From positions 174,081-238,080 of the forward strand of contig CABHOV010000089.1 in the NCBI GenBank assembly GCA_902168185.1: a stretch of 64,000 nucleotides of DNA. Reading direction: 5' to 3'. Both the position numbers and the translations under genes were made by a program. The stretch is from an uncultured Bacteroides sp. Its GTDB lineage: Bacteria > Bacteroidota > Bacteroidia > Cytophagales > Cyclobacteriaceae. The notes beneath the pieces are model-generated. The model was given only the letters and a program-made list of their open reading frames with translations, made no database searches and had not been told where the DNA came from. Below are positions 17,962-26,771 of this stretch, piece by piece (within the stretch, counting starts at the first letter, position 1; the number at the start of each line of letters is the position of its first letter).

Positions 17962-18390
17962 TTACTGGATTCTTTTATAGACGATCTGCGATTTTAGAGG
18001 GTCAGCGCTTTCGGTAGACAACCCGATGGTATTATCATCGATGAATTGAACTTTAAATTCCTGTGAGGTAGAAAGACCATAGAGCGAAAATAAATCGCGC
18101 GCTATCTTCTTTTCGACAAGCCTGAACTGATAATTGGAGGAACGCCTGATCTCTGAAACCCACACATCGTTCGTGTCAGCAAACATTTTTATAAACTTGT
18201 TATCGTTCAACTTAAAAATTCTGCCGCTTATTTTTTCGCCCTGTTTATCAATTCTTACTTGTATTCCTTCAAACATACTCCGTCCTTTCAATTCCCAAAG
18301 GCCTACGAATTTATCTTCAGATACCGTTGCTGTATCTGAACAGCTAAAGCAAATTAGTGTAAGCGCAAGGAGCAAATACTTCACGTTCAT
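17962..18390 (-). CDS. Small lipoprotein, lipocalin-like
   Basis: A 142-residue protein with lipobox FSCS (Cys17). The mature part looks like a short beta-barrel: FVGLWELKGRSMFEGIQVRIDKQGEKISGRIFKL near the start, and FKVQFIDDNTIGLS near the end, with a W in the GLWE position as in lipocalin-like domains. The function is unknown. It is divergent from the DUF4139 gene, with a 129-base spacer between starts. Confidence 0.6.
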   Translation of the reverse strand: MNVKYLLLALTLICFSCSDTATVSEDKFVGLWELKGRSMFEGIQVRIDKQGEKISGRIFKLNDNKFIKMFADTNDVWVSEIRRSSNYQFRLVEKKIARDLFSLYGLSTSQEFKVQFIDDNTIGLSTESADPLKSQIVYKRIQ

Positions 18391-18519
18391 AGTTTCAAAT
18401 GTGAATAATAAGATAAGCGTATAAAAGTAAATATATATAGCATACTACTACACTTTTTAAATAATTTCTTTATGAAATAAGTTTCCCGACCTTTATACGT
18501 TACGTATGCTATAACCTCC

Positions 18520-20127
18520 ATGTCTATGAAACCCTTTATCTGCCGTCTGGTTATACCAGCGATCCTGTTCATTCCTGTTAGCGTCCTGGCGCAATCACTA
18601 AATCAACAAGTTATTCCTGCTAAGATTCAGGAAGTAACTGTTTTTATAAACGGTGCTGAAATTACCGATAGCGAACGCGTACCTGTAAAAAAGGGAAGAA
18701 GCACGTTAATCTTCGATGGTGTTTCACCATTCATAAATACAAAGAGTGTTCAGGTGTCTGCAGAAAATGTAGAGTTGTTATCCGTATCAACCGAAGATGC
18801 TATAGCGGCCACGGATGCAAAAATAAAAGTAATACAAGACTCTATTGATATTCTGACGGATAAAATCGAATTGATTCATAACGAAGTTGATGCTTTGCAA
18901 TTTGAAAAAAAGATGCTGGCAGAGAATCAGCGGCTGGGTGGAAATCAGAATGGCGTAACGCTTGTTGAACTTAGCAAGGCTGCCGATTTTTTCCGGGAGC
19001 GGACGTTGAAGATAAATAATGCATTGACAACGTTTAATAACAAGATTAAGACATTCGATCAGTCTCTGAAAGCACTGCATGCAAGGTATAAAATTATAAA
19101 CGACAAAGTGAATACTGCACGAAAGCAGATTATTGTCGTGGTGTCTTCCGATAAAGATTTACTTGTAAATTTCAAAATACGATACCTCGTAAACGAGGCT
19201 GGCTGGATCGCTTCGTATGACCTGGTCGCCCCGGATATAAATAAGCCTGTAACATTAAAGTATAAAGCGCAAGTATATAATAATACTGCTATCGACTGGA
19301 CGGATGTGAAGCTGACGCTATCGACCAGCGATCCTTCATTGGCTGCTTCGCGTCCATATTTGACAACGTGGACGTTGAACTATACCTCTATGGCCAATGA
19401 AGGTCTGTTGGAGAATAAGGCTTTACAATACAACAACGACCTTTCGGATTCTGCTATAGAATATGATGATATAGCGGTAGCTGAACTAAGTACATCTTTC
19501 GATATAGCACAACGTCACTCTGTTTTGGCGAATGGTGAATTTCATCGGTTGGATTTAATCAACGAGTCTCTGAATGCCACCTTCGAATATGTAGCCGTTC
19601 CGAAGGTTGATCTGAGTGCTTTCCTCATTGCCAAAGTCACCGGTTGGGAAAAGCTGAATTTAATCAGTGGTACGGCCAATGTATATTTCGGAAATACATA
19701 TATAGGGGAATCGCGAATTGATACACAGCTGATGAGCGATACCCTTGAACTTTCGCTCGGCAGGGATAACCAGATCCTGGTAGGACGAGCCAAGCTGGAA
19801 GATAAAGCTTCTGCCAATTTTATTGGGGCTAAGCGGGAAGAGTCTTTTATCTATGAAATCCAGATTAAAAACAATCGGAAGACCCCTATTACAATTAAGA
19901 TTCAGGACCAGATTCCGATTTCACAGGAAAGTGATATTGTGGTTGAAACATCAAATCTTTCGGGTGCTAGTCTTGATAAATTATCCGGGAGATTACAGTG
20001 GTTCAAAACTATACCTGCTTCTGAGAATGTAAAGTATACTGTTGCATTTTCAGTGAGACATCCCAAAAGCAAATATGTAAATATCCGTAAGCAGCGCGTA
20101 GTGAGATCTCCTCGATACCAACATTAA
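18520..20127 (+). CDS. DUF4139 domain protein (mucoidy inhibitor MuiA family)
   Basis: A 535-residue exported protein. After a signal peptide ending VLAQ comes the DUF4140 N-terminal domain (about 35-135; VTVFINGAEITDSERVPVKKGRS). A long coiled coil follows (about 95-205, with repeated DILTDKIELIHNEVDALQFEK-type heptads). The DUF4139 beta domain occupies 210-535 (YLVNEAGWIASYDLVAPDINKPVTLKYKAQVYNNTAIDW). Proteins of this family were named for suppression of mucoid growth; the biochemical role is not known. It is monocistronic. An ATG six bases downstream could also serve as start. Confidence 0.87.
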   Translation: MSMKPFICRLVIPAILFIPVSVLAQSLNQQVIPAKIQEVTVFINGAEITDSERVPVKKGRSTLIFDGVSPFINTKSVQVSAENVELLSVSTEDAIAATDAKIKVIQDSIDILTDKIELIHNEVDALQFEKKMLAENQRLGGNQNGVTLVELSKAADFFRERTLKINNALTTFNNKIKTFDQSLKALHARYKIINDKVNTARKQIIVVVSSDKDLLVNFKIRYLVNEAGWIASYDLVAPDINKPVTLKYKAQVYNNTAIDWTDVKLTLSTSDPSLAASRPYLTTWTLNYTSMANEGLLENKALQYNNDLSDSAIEYDDIAVAELSTSFDIAQRHSVLANGEFHRLDLINESLNATFEYVAVPKVDLSAFLIAKVTGWEKLNLISGTANVYFGNTYIGESRIDTQLMSDTLELSLGRDNQILVGRAKLEDKASANFIGAKREESFIYEIQIKNNRKTPITIKIQDQIPISQESDIVVETSNLSGASLDKLSGRLQWFKTIPASENVKYTVAFSVRHPKSKYVNIRKQRVVRSPRYQH

Positions 20128-20342
20128 CAATTAGGATTGATCTGAAGAGTATATACCTGTTGCACCAGATGTAACAGGTAATAACTATTACTATAGCTAT
20201 ATTTAACAGGGAGAAACTTTCTTCCAACACTTTTTCATGTAAACATATCATGTTTGACAACTGCACAGTACCTCTAGACTGCTGTTGTAACATCGTAGAC
20301 AATCTTGTAATCCGTTGTTTTTTCAAGGGATATAGTATAGCT

Positions 20343-20394
20343 GATGTAGAATTGATGTAGTCCCTTCTTCTCGTGTGAGACAGTTTTGATGTAG
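20343..20394 (+). repeat. Three GATGTAG direct repeats upstream of the glucanase promoter
   Basis: GATGTAG occurs at 20343-20349, 20354-20360 and 20388-20394. The starts are 11 and 34 bases apart, close to one and three helical turns, so all three face the same side of the DNA. The last two copies extend to TTGATGTAGTC or TTTGATGTAGTC. They lie just before the inferred promoter, as expected for an activator site. The remainder of the 357-base spacer (20128-20342) shows nothing I can identify. Confidence 0.4.
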
Positions 20395-20402
20395 TCTTTT
20401 TG

Positions 20403-20433
20403 TTGACTTGCCAACTTCATTCATTCACTTTTG
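20403..20433 (+). promoter_or_regulatory. Candidate Bacteroidota-type promoter for the GH16 gene
   Basis: A TTG at 20403-20405, within TTTTTGTTG, and CACTTTTG at 20426-20433 match the -33 TTTG and -7 TAnnTTTG pattern, with 20 bases between them and one mismatch in the -7 element. The start codon is 51 bases downstream. Confidence 0.4.
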
Positions 20434-20484
20434 GTCAATTGCAAACGATTGTAATTGATGTTCAACCAGTAAACCCAAAAGCTT

Positions 20485-23115
20485 ATGAAAAACTGTTACA
20501 CACGAACGCTTCTGAAAAAGATGTGTTTGATCCTCATGCTCTGCTTCTCTGCAGCGCTGATAAATGCCCAGACTCTGGTATGGGAAGATAACTTTGACGG
20601 CCCTTCTATCGATGGAAATAAATGGACGTATGATTTTGGTGATGGCTGTGAGCGCGGACTCTGTGGCTGGGGCAATAGTGAGTTGCAATACTATACGAGT
20701 CGCACCGATAATGCACGCGTTGAAAATGGAAACCTCGTGATTGAAGCCAAACGCGAAACATTTCTTACCCGTGAGTTTACTTCCGCCCGCCTCAAGACTG
20801 AAGGACGTATGCATTTCAAGTATGGTACATTGGAGGCTCGTATAAAAGTGCCCAGTCTTGCAAACGGATTGTGGCCTGCCTACTGGATGCTTGGCACTAC
20901 CGGCAACTGGCCCGCGAATGGTGAAATTGATATGATGGAAATGGGATCTGCCGCGGCTATAGCAGCGGGTGTCGCCAACCGCAGAGCAGGTGCTGCAGTA
21001 CATTGGGACTACCAGGGATCGCAAGCAGATTTTGGTGAAGACTATACCAGTCCTACTGATCTTACCAGTGGATATCATATATATAAGTTAACCTGGGACA
21101 CTCAATACATCCGGGTATATATCGACAATATCGAGTTCTTTGATTTTGCGATTTCAGATATAGCGGGTGGCTCACTGGATGAATTTCATATACCGCATTA
21201 CCTTATCCTGAACCTTGCGGTAGGTGGTTCTTATACGGGAGTTATGTCGGCAGCGGGTATCACTGCACCATTGCCTGGTAAAATGGAGATCGACTATATA
21301 AAGCTATACCAGAACAGCGGCAGCTCGCTATACGTAGGAAGTGCCAATGCACAGGCCGGTACATTTGGTGTTTATACTGAAACGACTCCTGTAAACAATG
21401 CTTTGACGTATGGCGTGGATGCTAATTTATACTTGTGGAATAATCTCACACCAATAACAGCAACGCCCTATGAAGGCAGCCAGGTAATGGCATATCGCGC
21501 AAATGCAGGTGCTTGGTTCGGATTGGGTGTAGCCACTGACTATAAGAACATGAGCAGCTTCTCGGGTGGTAATTTGAAATTTCACATGAAGACATCTTCC
21601 ACCGCTACATTTAAGGTAGGCATCAGCACGGCATTTGGTGACAGCTGGATTAACTTTGTAAATGGTGGTCAACAATACGGATTGGTGCGCGATGGTAATT
21701 GGCACGAAGTAACGATTCCGTTTAGTGCATTTTATAATCTGGATCTATACTCTGTCAAGCAGATGTTTATGGTAGTTGCTGATCCGCCCTCAGCAAATGT
21801 TGACATCTTTATAGACAATATATACTATAGCGGTGGAGCAGTGGTAAATCAACCACCCACTGTATCGATTACATCGCCTTCTGCAGGAGCAAGCTTTGCG
21901 CTGGGACAGGCCATCACCATCAACGCTGCTGCTGCAGATGCAAACGGCTCTGTAACGAAAGTAGAATTTTTGGCGGATGGTATAAAAATAGGAGAGGATA
22001 CCTCTTCACCCTATACATTCAGTTGGTCGGGTGCAGCGGCTGGCAACAGAATTCTTACCGCGCGTGCTATTGATAACGGAAACGCTTCCACAACTTCATC
22101 ATCTGTTTCGGTTACCGTGAATGTAGCAGCTACTAATCTGGCGTTGAATAAAGCAGTGACAGTTTCGTCATCCGAGAATACAACACTTTCAGGTGCGGCC
22201 GCAGTAGACGGCAATGCAAGTACACGTTGGTCGAGTGCCTTCAGTGATCCGCAGTGGCTATATGTTGATCTGGGTGCAAGCTATGCAGTCAATCGCGTTA
22301 AGATTACCTGGGAAGCTGCTTATGGAAAAGACTATCAGGTACAGGTGTCATCGAATGCTTCATCATGGACAACTATTAAAACGATAACGAACAATACCAC
22401 CCTTGTTAATGATCACACTGGGTTGAGTGGAACAGGCCGGTATATTCGCATAAATGGCACCGCGCGTGGTACTGCATATGGCTATTCAATTTTTGAACTG
22501 GAAGTATATGGTACACCGGGAACAACAAGCACCGTATGTACTGGCACTGCTGCAAATGGTGACTATAGTTATGAGGTGTCCACAACGGGTGGTACAGTGA
22601 ACTGGAAATTTATACCACTGGCACCAATACAGGGAAGTACACTTGCTATACTCTATGTGAAGGTTGGTAATGGCGGATATGCCGGGTATCCGATGACGGC
22701 ATCAGGAAGCAACTTTACATATTCTCTGGTACAGAACAGTGGCAGCGCCCTCACATTTTACTACACATACCGCGTAGGCAATACAACGACAGAACGTAAT
22801 TCGAGCGCAAATCCGCATACCTATACCGTTGGTACTACATGTTCTGCCGGTGCGAGAAATGCAGCGCAGGAAGAAACGCAGCCGCTGGCGTTGGAGTCGC
22901 CCGTTGAAATATACCCTAATCCTGTTGAACATGAGTTACGGGTAAAGGGTATACAGGAAGCGCCTGTGCGGATTACCGATATGACTGGAAAAGAAATTAT
23001 CCAGGGAAAACTGCAAGGTGGCGCTATGGAAATTTCACCGCTGCATGCAGGAGTATATATAGCCATCATCCAAAGTAAAAAAGGAATGGTGGTGAAAAGA
23101 TTTGTAAAACGCTGA
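20485..23115 (+). CDS. Secreted GH16 endo-beta-1,3-glucanase with carbohydrate-binding modules and T9SS sorting domain
   Basis: An 876-residue enzyme expected to cut beta-1,3-glucans such as laminarin or fungal wall glucan. After a signal peptide (about 1-28) comes the GH16 domain (30-280). Its catalytic motif GEIDMMEMG gives Glu147 as nucleophile, Asp149, and Glu152 as acid/base. A CBM11-like jelly roll follows (about 290-450), then a bacterial Ig-like domain after PPTVSITSPS (about 455-550). An F5/8-type CBM32 domain (about 552-680; AVDGNASTRWSSAF, PQWLYVDLG) precedes a CBM56-like module (about 685-790). The C-terminus has the type A sorting domain (YPNPVEHELRVKG to KRFVKR). Export through the type IX system to the cell surface or medium is inferred. 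A terminator follows. Confidence 0.93.
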   Translation: MKNCYTRTLLKKMCLILMLCFSAALINAQTLVWEDNFDGPSIDGNKWTYDFGDGCERGLCGWGNSELQYYTSRTDNARVENGNLVIEAKRETFLTREFTSARLKTEGRMHFKYGTLEARIKVPSLANGLWPAYWMLGTTGNWPANGEIDMMEMGSAAAIAAGVANRRAGAAVHWDYQGSQADFGEDYTSPTDLTSGYHIYKLTWDTQYIRVYIDNIEFFDFAISDIAGGSLDEFHIPHYLILNLAVGGSYTGVMSAAGITAPLPGKMEIDYIKLYQNSGSSLYVGSANAQAGTFGVYTETTPVNNALTYGVDANLYLWNNLTPITATPYEGSQVMAYRANAGAWFGLGVATDYKNMSSFSGGNLKFHMKTSSTATFKVGISTAFGDSWINFVNGGQQYGLVRDGNWHEVTIPFSAFYNLDLYSVKQMFMVVADPPSANVDIFIDNIYYSGGAVVNQPPTVSITSPSAGASFALGQAITINAAAADANGSVTKVEFLADGIKIGEDTSSPYTFSWSGAAAGNRILTARAIDNGNASTTSSSVSVTVNVAATNLALNKAVTVSSSENTTLSGAAAVDGNASTRWSSAFSDPQWLYVDLGASYAVNRVKITWEAAYGKDYQVQVSSNASSWTTIKTITNNTTLVNDHTGLSGTGRYIRINGTARGTAYGYSIFELEVYGTPGTTSTVCTGTAANGDYSYEVSTTGGTVNWKFIPLAPIQGSTLAILYVKVGNGGYAGYPMTASGSNFTYSLVQNSGSALTFYYTYRVGNTTTERNSSANPHTYTVGTTCSAGARNAAQEETQPLALESPVEIYPNPVEHELRVKGIQEAPVRITDMTGKEIIQGKLQGGAMEISPLHAGVYIAIIQSKKGMVVKRFVKR

Positions 23116-23124
23116 TGTGTTTAT

Positions 23125-23159
23125 AGAGTAAGGAGAGATTCCCTTCCTTACTCTTTTTT
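23125..23159 (+). terminator. Rho-independent terminator after GH16 gene
   Basis: A 9-base perfect stem AGAGTAAGG / CCTTACTCT is followed by TTTTTTA. It starts 9 bases after the stop codon, so the glucanase gene is monocistronic. Confidence 0.9.
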
Positions 23160-23309
23160 ATTTTTTATCTTTTCTTAGTCCGCTCTTTTTTGTTTTCTCT
23201 TTTTCACCTCTTCATTTTTGCAGCTTCCGATTTTTCACAGCCTTCATTCTATTTAGCGGCTGCATACAAACAACTTCTTCTACGAACCCTCGTAGAACTT
23301 TAACGAACA

Positions 23310-23350
23310 TATATTTGTATTATTTACAATGCAGATGTTCCTTGCATCTG
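23310..23350 (+). promoter_or_regulatory. Candidate -7 promoter element and leader hairpin before rhodanese-thioredoxin gene
   Basis: TATATTTG at 23310-23317 matches the Bacteroidota -7 consensus TAnnTTTG exactly; no convincing -33 element is visible at the right distance. A 6-base stem CAGATG / CATCTG follows at 23332-23350, between the inferred transcription start and the ATG at 23367, so it would lie in the leader RNA. Confidence 0.35.
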
Positions 23351-23366
23351 AAAAAATACCGGCAAA

Positions 23367-24089
23367 ATGCATATTGTAAAAAGATTTTTTTTATTCATGG
23401 TGTTGCTTGCAACCTTGGTAGTTGAAGTACGAGGTCAACAGGCACCAGCGAAAGCGCAACTTTCAGTTGATGAATTCCAAACGAAGCTTCAGCAAAGTCC
23501 GGATGGACAACTCGTGGACGTACGCACTGCCGAAGAGTATAAGAAGAATCATTTGAAAGGCGCGCTGAATGTTAATGTTAACAGCAAAGAATTCCAGCGG
23601 CAGGTATCTTCACTCGATAAAACGAAACCTGTATTGGTATACTGCCTTTCGGGAGGAAGAAGTGCCAAGGCAGCCGCCTATATGCGCGAACAGGGATTTA
23701 AAGAAGTATATGAAATGAGTGGCGGCATGATGCAATGGACTGCTCAGAATAAACCGTTTGAAGAAGGTCAAAAACCACAGCCTGGTATATCTGTCGAAGA
23801 CTTCAATAAAAAAGTCAACACCGATAAAATTGTGCTTGTAGATTTTTATGCGAAGTGGTGTGCTCCTTGTAAAAAGATGGGACCCTGGCTTGAAGAACTC
23901 TCAACACAGTATACGGATCAAGTAACGTTGTTAAAGATTAATGTGGACGAAAATTCAACGTTGGTTGGTAGTATGAAGGTAGATGTACTTCCTACCATTT
24001 TACTCTATAAAAATGGAAAGAAGGTGTGGTCAAAAACAGGCCTTGCTGAAAAGGAAGAATTAGAAAAGTATATAAAAGCTAATTTATAG
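23367..24089 (+). CDS. Rhodanese-thioredoxin fusion protein, exported
   Basis: A 240-residue protein joining two sulfur/redox domains. A signal sequence (about 1-23, ending VRGQ) is followed by a rhodanese domain (33-135) with the catalytic Cys93 in VLVYCLSGGRSAK. A thioredoxin domain (about 140-240) has the active site WCAPCKK (Cys165, Cys168) and the cis-proline DVLPTILLY. The signal implies a periplasmic location, where it could pass reducing equivalents or sulfane sulfur between its own domains. The linker is only about 10 residues. It is monocistronic, with its own candidate promoter and a strong terminator. Confidence 0.9.
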   Translation: MHIVKRFFLFMVLLATLVVEVRGQQAPAKAQLSVDEFQTKLQQSPDGQLVDVRTAEEYKKNHLKGALNVNVNSKEFQRQVSSLDKTKPVLVYCLSGGRSAKAAAYMREQGFKEVYEMSGGMMQWTAQNKPFEEGQKPQPGISVEDFNKKVNTDKIVLVDFYAKWCAPCKKMGPWLEELSTQYTDQVTLLKINVDENSTLVGSMKVDVLPTILLYKNGKKVWSKTGLAEKEELEKYIKANL

Positions 24090-24096
24090 TACAAAG

Positions 24097-24133
24097 TATA
24101 TCTCCCGCAGGTTTGTTCCTTGCGGGAGATATA
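24097..24133. terminator. Bidirectional terminator
   Basis: A 13-base perfect stem TATATCTCCCGCA / TGCGGGAGATATA with an 11-base loop lies between the convergent rhodanese-thioredoxin and serine hydrolase genes, 8 bases from one stop codon and 4 from the other. Confidence 0.8.
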
Positions 24134-24137
24134 TAGT

Positions 24138-25406
24138 TTAGTCAGCGAAACTCTGGTAGGTGAGTGTCTTGAATTTGTCACCGATGCTCCAATAGGGAGT
24201 CTGGTATAGATTGGTAAAGAGCAGGCCGATCAGTTTTTCTTTTGGATCAGCCCAGTAATGTGTATTAAAGGCTCCGCCCCACGAAAATGTTCCGAGTGAT
24301 AAAACAGATTGGTAATCATTTTCGATGGTCTCCAGTCCAAAGCCCAAACCTACGTGTGTTCCAGGAACATGCTGATCCGTTAACATCAACTCAATTGTCT
24401 TACGACTTAAAAGCTTCACGCCGTTGTATTGTCCATTGTTTAAGAACAATTGCAGGAACTTCGCGTAATCCTCTACGGTAGAAGAGAGACCAGCTCCACC
24501 GGAGAAATATGTGCCCGCAGTTTTCGGATAATCCGGGTTAACATTGTCGTATGCCTTCGTTTCTGGTTTTACAATCTTGCCATCTTTTCCTCCGGCATAT
24601 AGCGTTACCAGGCGACTATACTTCTCCTTTGGTAAGTAGAAGTAAGTGTCCTTCATGCCGAGTGGATCGAAAATACGTTTCCGTAAGAATTCATCGAAGG
24701 ACATACCTGACCAGATTTCAACCAAGTAGCCCAGCACATCGTTATTCAATCCGTATGTCCATTGCTCACCGGGGTTGTGTTTCAACGGAAGTTTGCCCAG
24801 TATTTTTATTCGGTCACCCAACACCATATCGTTGTTGCCTATACCGCTAGGAACTCCGGCCTTTGCATATATAGCTTTAAACTCCGTGCTCCCTATGGCA
24901 GCGTAATCTATACCGGAAGAATGCGTAAAGAGGTGTCGGACAGTAACTTCACCTTTCGCAGGTTCGGAAGTATAGCTGCTGTCTTTTGGATTGAATGTTT
25001 TCAACACCGTAGCATTCTTGAATTCAGGTATATATTTCGAGATCGGGTCATCGAGCAGAAATTTACCTTCCTCCCAAAGCATCATCGCTGCCAGGCTGGT
25101 AATCGCTTTGGTCTGTGATGCTATCCTGAAAATGTCATCTTTCTTCAGAGCTGCTTTGGATTCAACATCGCTATATCCGTATGCTTTGTGATACGCAATT
25201 TTTCCATTGCGTACGATCAACACGACCGCACCGGGTATCCATTTGTTGGTGATATGTTCATTCACCATTTTATCAATTCTCAGAAGCCGGTCTGCGGAGA
25301 GACCGGCTTCTTCAGGCTTGGCAACGGGTGTAAGAAGTTTAGGTTGGGAAACGGCAATAACAGAAACAAAACAAAGAAGTGCTATTGCAAAAGAAACATT
25401 GCGCAT
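24138..25406 (-). CDS. Serine hydrolase, beta-lactamase/EstB class C fold
   Basis: A 422-residue exported enzyme with a signal peptide ending IAVSQ. The serine nucleophile and lysine lie in the SxxK motif RIASQTKAITSL (Ser97, Lys100). The catalytic tyrosine is probably Tyr218 in QWTYGLNNDVLGYLVE. The third-motif region is GLGFGLETIENDY, and the late SWGGAFNTHYWADP segment is typical of EstB-like esterases rather than true beta-lactamases. Esterase or D-amino-acid peptidase activity is therefore more likely than antibiotic hydrolysis. It is a single gene facing left, with the HNH gene 32 bases upstream of its start. Confidence 0.87.
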   Translation of the reverse strand: MRNVSFAIALLCFVSVIAVSQPKLLTPVAKPEEAGLSADRLLRIDKMVNEHITNKWIPGAVVLIVRNGKIAYHKAYGYSDVESKAALKKDDIFRIASQTKAITSLAAMMLWEEGKFLLDDPISKYIPEFKNATVLKTFNPKDSSYTSEPAKGEVTVRHLFTHSSGIDYAAIGSTEFKAIYAKAGVPSGIGNNDMVLGDRIKILGKLPLKHNPGEQWTYGLNNDVLGYLVEIWSGMSFDEFLRKRIFDPLGMKDTYFYLPKEKYSRLVTLYAGGKDGKIVKPETKAYDNVNPDYPKTAGTYFSGGAGLSSTVEDYAKFLQLFLNNGQYNGVKLLSRKTIELMLTDQHVPGTHVGLGFGLETIENDYQSVLSLGTFSWGGAFNTHYWADPKEKLIGLLFTNLYQTPYWSIGDKFKTLTYQSFAD

Positions 25407-25437
25407 GGCTGTAGTTATAATTTAAATTTGATCGTGG

Positions 25438-26007
25438 CTATACTTTGACGTGTGCCCAGTTCTCTCCGATTTTAATCCGGTGGATTTGCATGTCGGAAAC
25501 TCGGAAACGCTTGGCCAACGCTTTTAATGTTGGTTGCTTCTTCGATTTGAAAAGAGCAACCTTTATTTGTTTTACTTTATCAACTGTTAGTTTAGGACCT
25601 TCATCGGGGTTTAAGCGTTGCAATACATTGGGATCTTTTTTCGCATGCTCGATCTGTGTATCATGCGTAACCCACTTCAGATTGGTTGCCTTGTTGTTTT
25701 CTTTTTTATGATCGACATGAATTACAAAGGCTGTTTTGGTACTGGTTGGTTTATTGAAGTATTCCGCAACAAGCCTGTGTATATAATAATTTTGACGCGT
25801 GTCCTCGCGACCAATTGTTATACTCGGATACCCTTGCGTCAATCGCGGTTTCAGAATATATCCATCTTCGAGGGCGGCTTTGAAGCTGACAATGCGACCC
25901 TTGTCTGATACAGCATAACGCTTGGTGGAAGTTCCCTTCTTCAGTTTTAGTTCCTTCCAGCCTTCGCCAGGAAGGACTTTCAATTTGGTTTTGTTTGTTG
26001 TAGCCAT
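25438..26007 (-). CDS. NUMOD4-HNH endonuclease, homing type
   Basis: A 189-residue protein with three parts. The N-terminal NUMOD4 motif is GEGWKELKLKK...YAVSDKGRIVSF (about 14-45). The HNH nuclease core contains NYYIHRLVAEYF and HVDHKKENNKATNLKWVTH (about 73-118), with the catalytic histidine and asparagine present. A C-terminal helix-turn-helix (LKALAKRFRVSDMQIHRIKIGENW) provides DNA binding. This layout belongs to phage- and intron-type homing nucleases, which are found free-standing in many Bacteroidota. Directly upstream lies a 400-base gene-free block with many hairpins, so an RNA-linked origin is worth testing. All key residues appear intact. Confidence 0.87.
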   Translation of the reverse strand: MATTNKTKLKVLPGEGWKELKLKKGTSTKRYAVSDKGRIVSFKAALEDGYILKPRLTQGYPSITIGREDTRQNYYIHRLVAEYFNKPTSTKTAFVIHVDHKKENNKATNLKWVTHDTQIEHAKKDPNVLQRLNPDEGPKLTVDKVKQIKVALFKSKKQPTLKALAKRFRVSDMQIHRIKIGENWAHVKV

Positions 26008-26040
26008 AAGTTAAGTGGTAAAGGTTCAGATTAGGTTTCA

Positions 26041-26456
26041 GGCTGCAGACCCTTGCGGGTACGCATGCCTGTAGGTAGTATGTATCGGATGCGTCTCCAT
26101 ACGGAAAGCATCCGCTGCGCGTGTAGGGTGCCTCTGATGACTGCCTGTGTCAGCCGCGTGAAGTATATACCAGCGGTATAACGTGATCGCAGTTGACTGC
26201 AGTCTCTTAAGGGAAAGAATTATATATAATATAGTATGTCTATGGGACCGGCTATCAGCATTACAAATGAGTTCTGCCAGTGCAGTATAATGGTCAACGA
26301 TAGGTAAACTTCGTGCACCTCGCGATAAGATGTTACCTGCGCGGAGTTTACTACAAGAGTTTTCCGTGTTAAACTTTTGAAGCATTGTTAAAATACGTCT
26401 AGGTTTTCATGGTCTGGCACTAAGGGGTAACAGCGGGCATTAGTGGCTATACAGAC
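26041..26456. ncRNA. Candidate structured RNA region upstream of HNH gene
   Basis: There is no convincing gene in 26008-26771. Several strong inverted repeats stand in series: ACCC/GGGT closing a GCAA loop on the - strand (26049-26060), CGGATGC/GCATCCG (26086-26114) with an inner TCC/GGA pair, GTAAA/TTTAC (26304-26351) enclosing CTCGCG/CGCG(G)AG, and GTCTG-CACTAA / TTAGTG-CAGAC (26412-26456). A GNRA tetraloop on the - strand, and the - strand HNH gene 34 bases beyond, suggest - strand transcription. I could not match it to tmRNA, RNase P RNA or SRP RNA: it has no tRNA-like end and no conserved RNase P core. Confidence 0.4.
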
Positions 26457-26710
26457 AATGAATGTTATTAAAGTAAAGATTATTTTTTGTAAGGGTCAAG
26501 GCTTTCGCCAAAAAGGTAGCAGTTTTTTCTCTATACCGATGGGCTTTTGATGCTATAACATCTAAAGATAGACGTTGCGATTGTACCGCATCTCCGCTAA
26601 GGCCTGTAAACATTGCCACAACGGCCGGTATAGATAAAGACCGCGGTTCCTGTTATACCATAAGTATACCGGATCTACGTAACCTACACAGATGGGGGAT
26701 GGTGCCAGGT

Positions 26711-26769
26711 CTTGACTCCCGCAAAAGTATACCCTATACTATACTTCTGTCTTCTGCGGCAGTGTCAAG
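26711..26769 (-). terminator. Nested hairpin after zinc-ribbon gene
   Basis: An outer repeat CTTGAC(TC)CCGC / GCGG(CAGT)GTCAAG encloses AAGTAT / ATACTT. It begins three bases after the stop codon of the - strand zinc-ribbon gene and on that strand the inner stem is followed by TTTT. A terminator role is inferred. Confidence 0.45.
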
Positions 26770-26771
26770 CC

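Noticed and set aside
20128..20342. Possible small gene before the GH16 leader
   Set aside because: A 105-residue - strand frame overlaps the end of the DUF4139 gene and shows no domain or signal.
26038..26385. 115-residue open frame on the - strand
   Set aside because: Its amino acid pattern has no domain or signal, it lies across the hairpin stems, and it stops just before the HNH gene. I treat the region as non-coding.
26041..26456. tmRNA, RNase P RNA or SRP RNA
   Set aside because: No tRNA-like end, no RNase P core motif and no SRP GNRA-asymmetric loop signature could be matched; kept only as an unassigned structured region.
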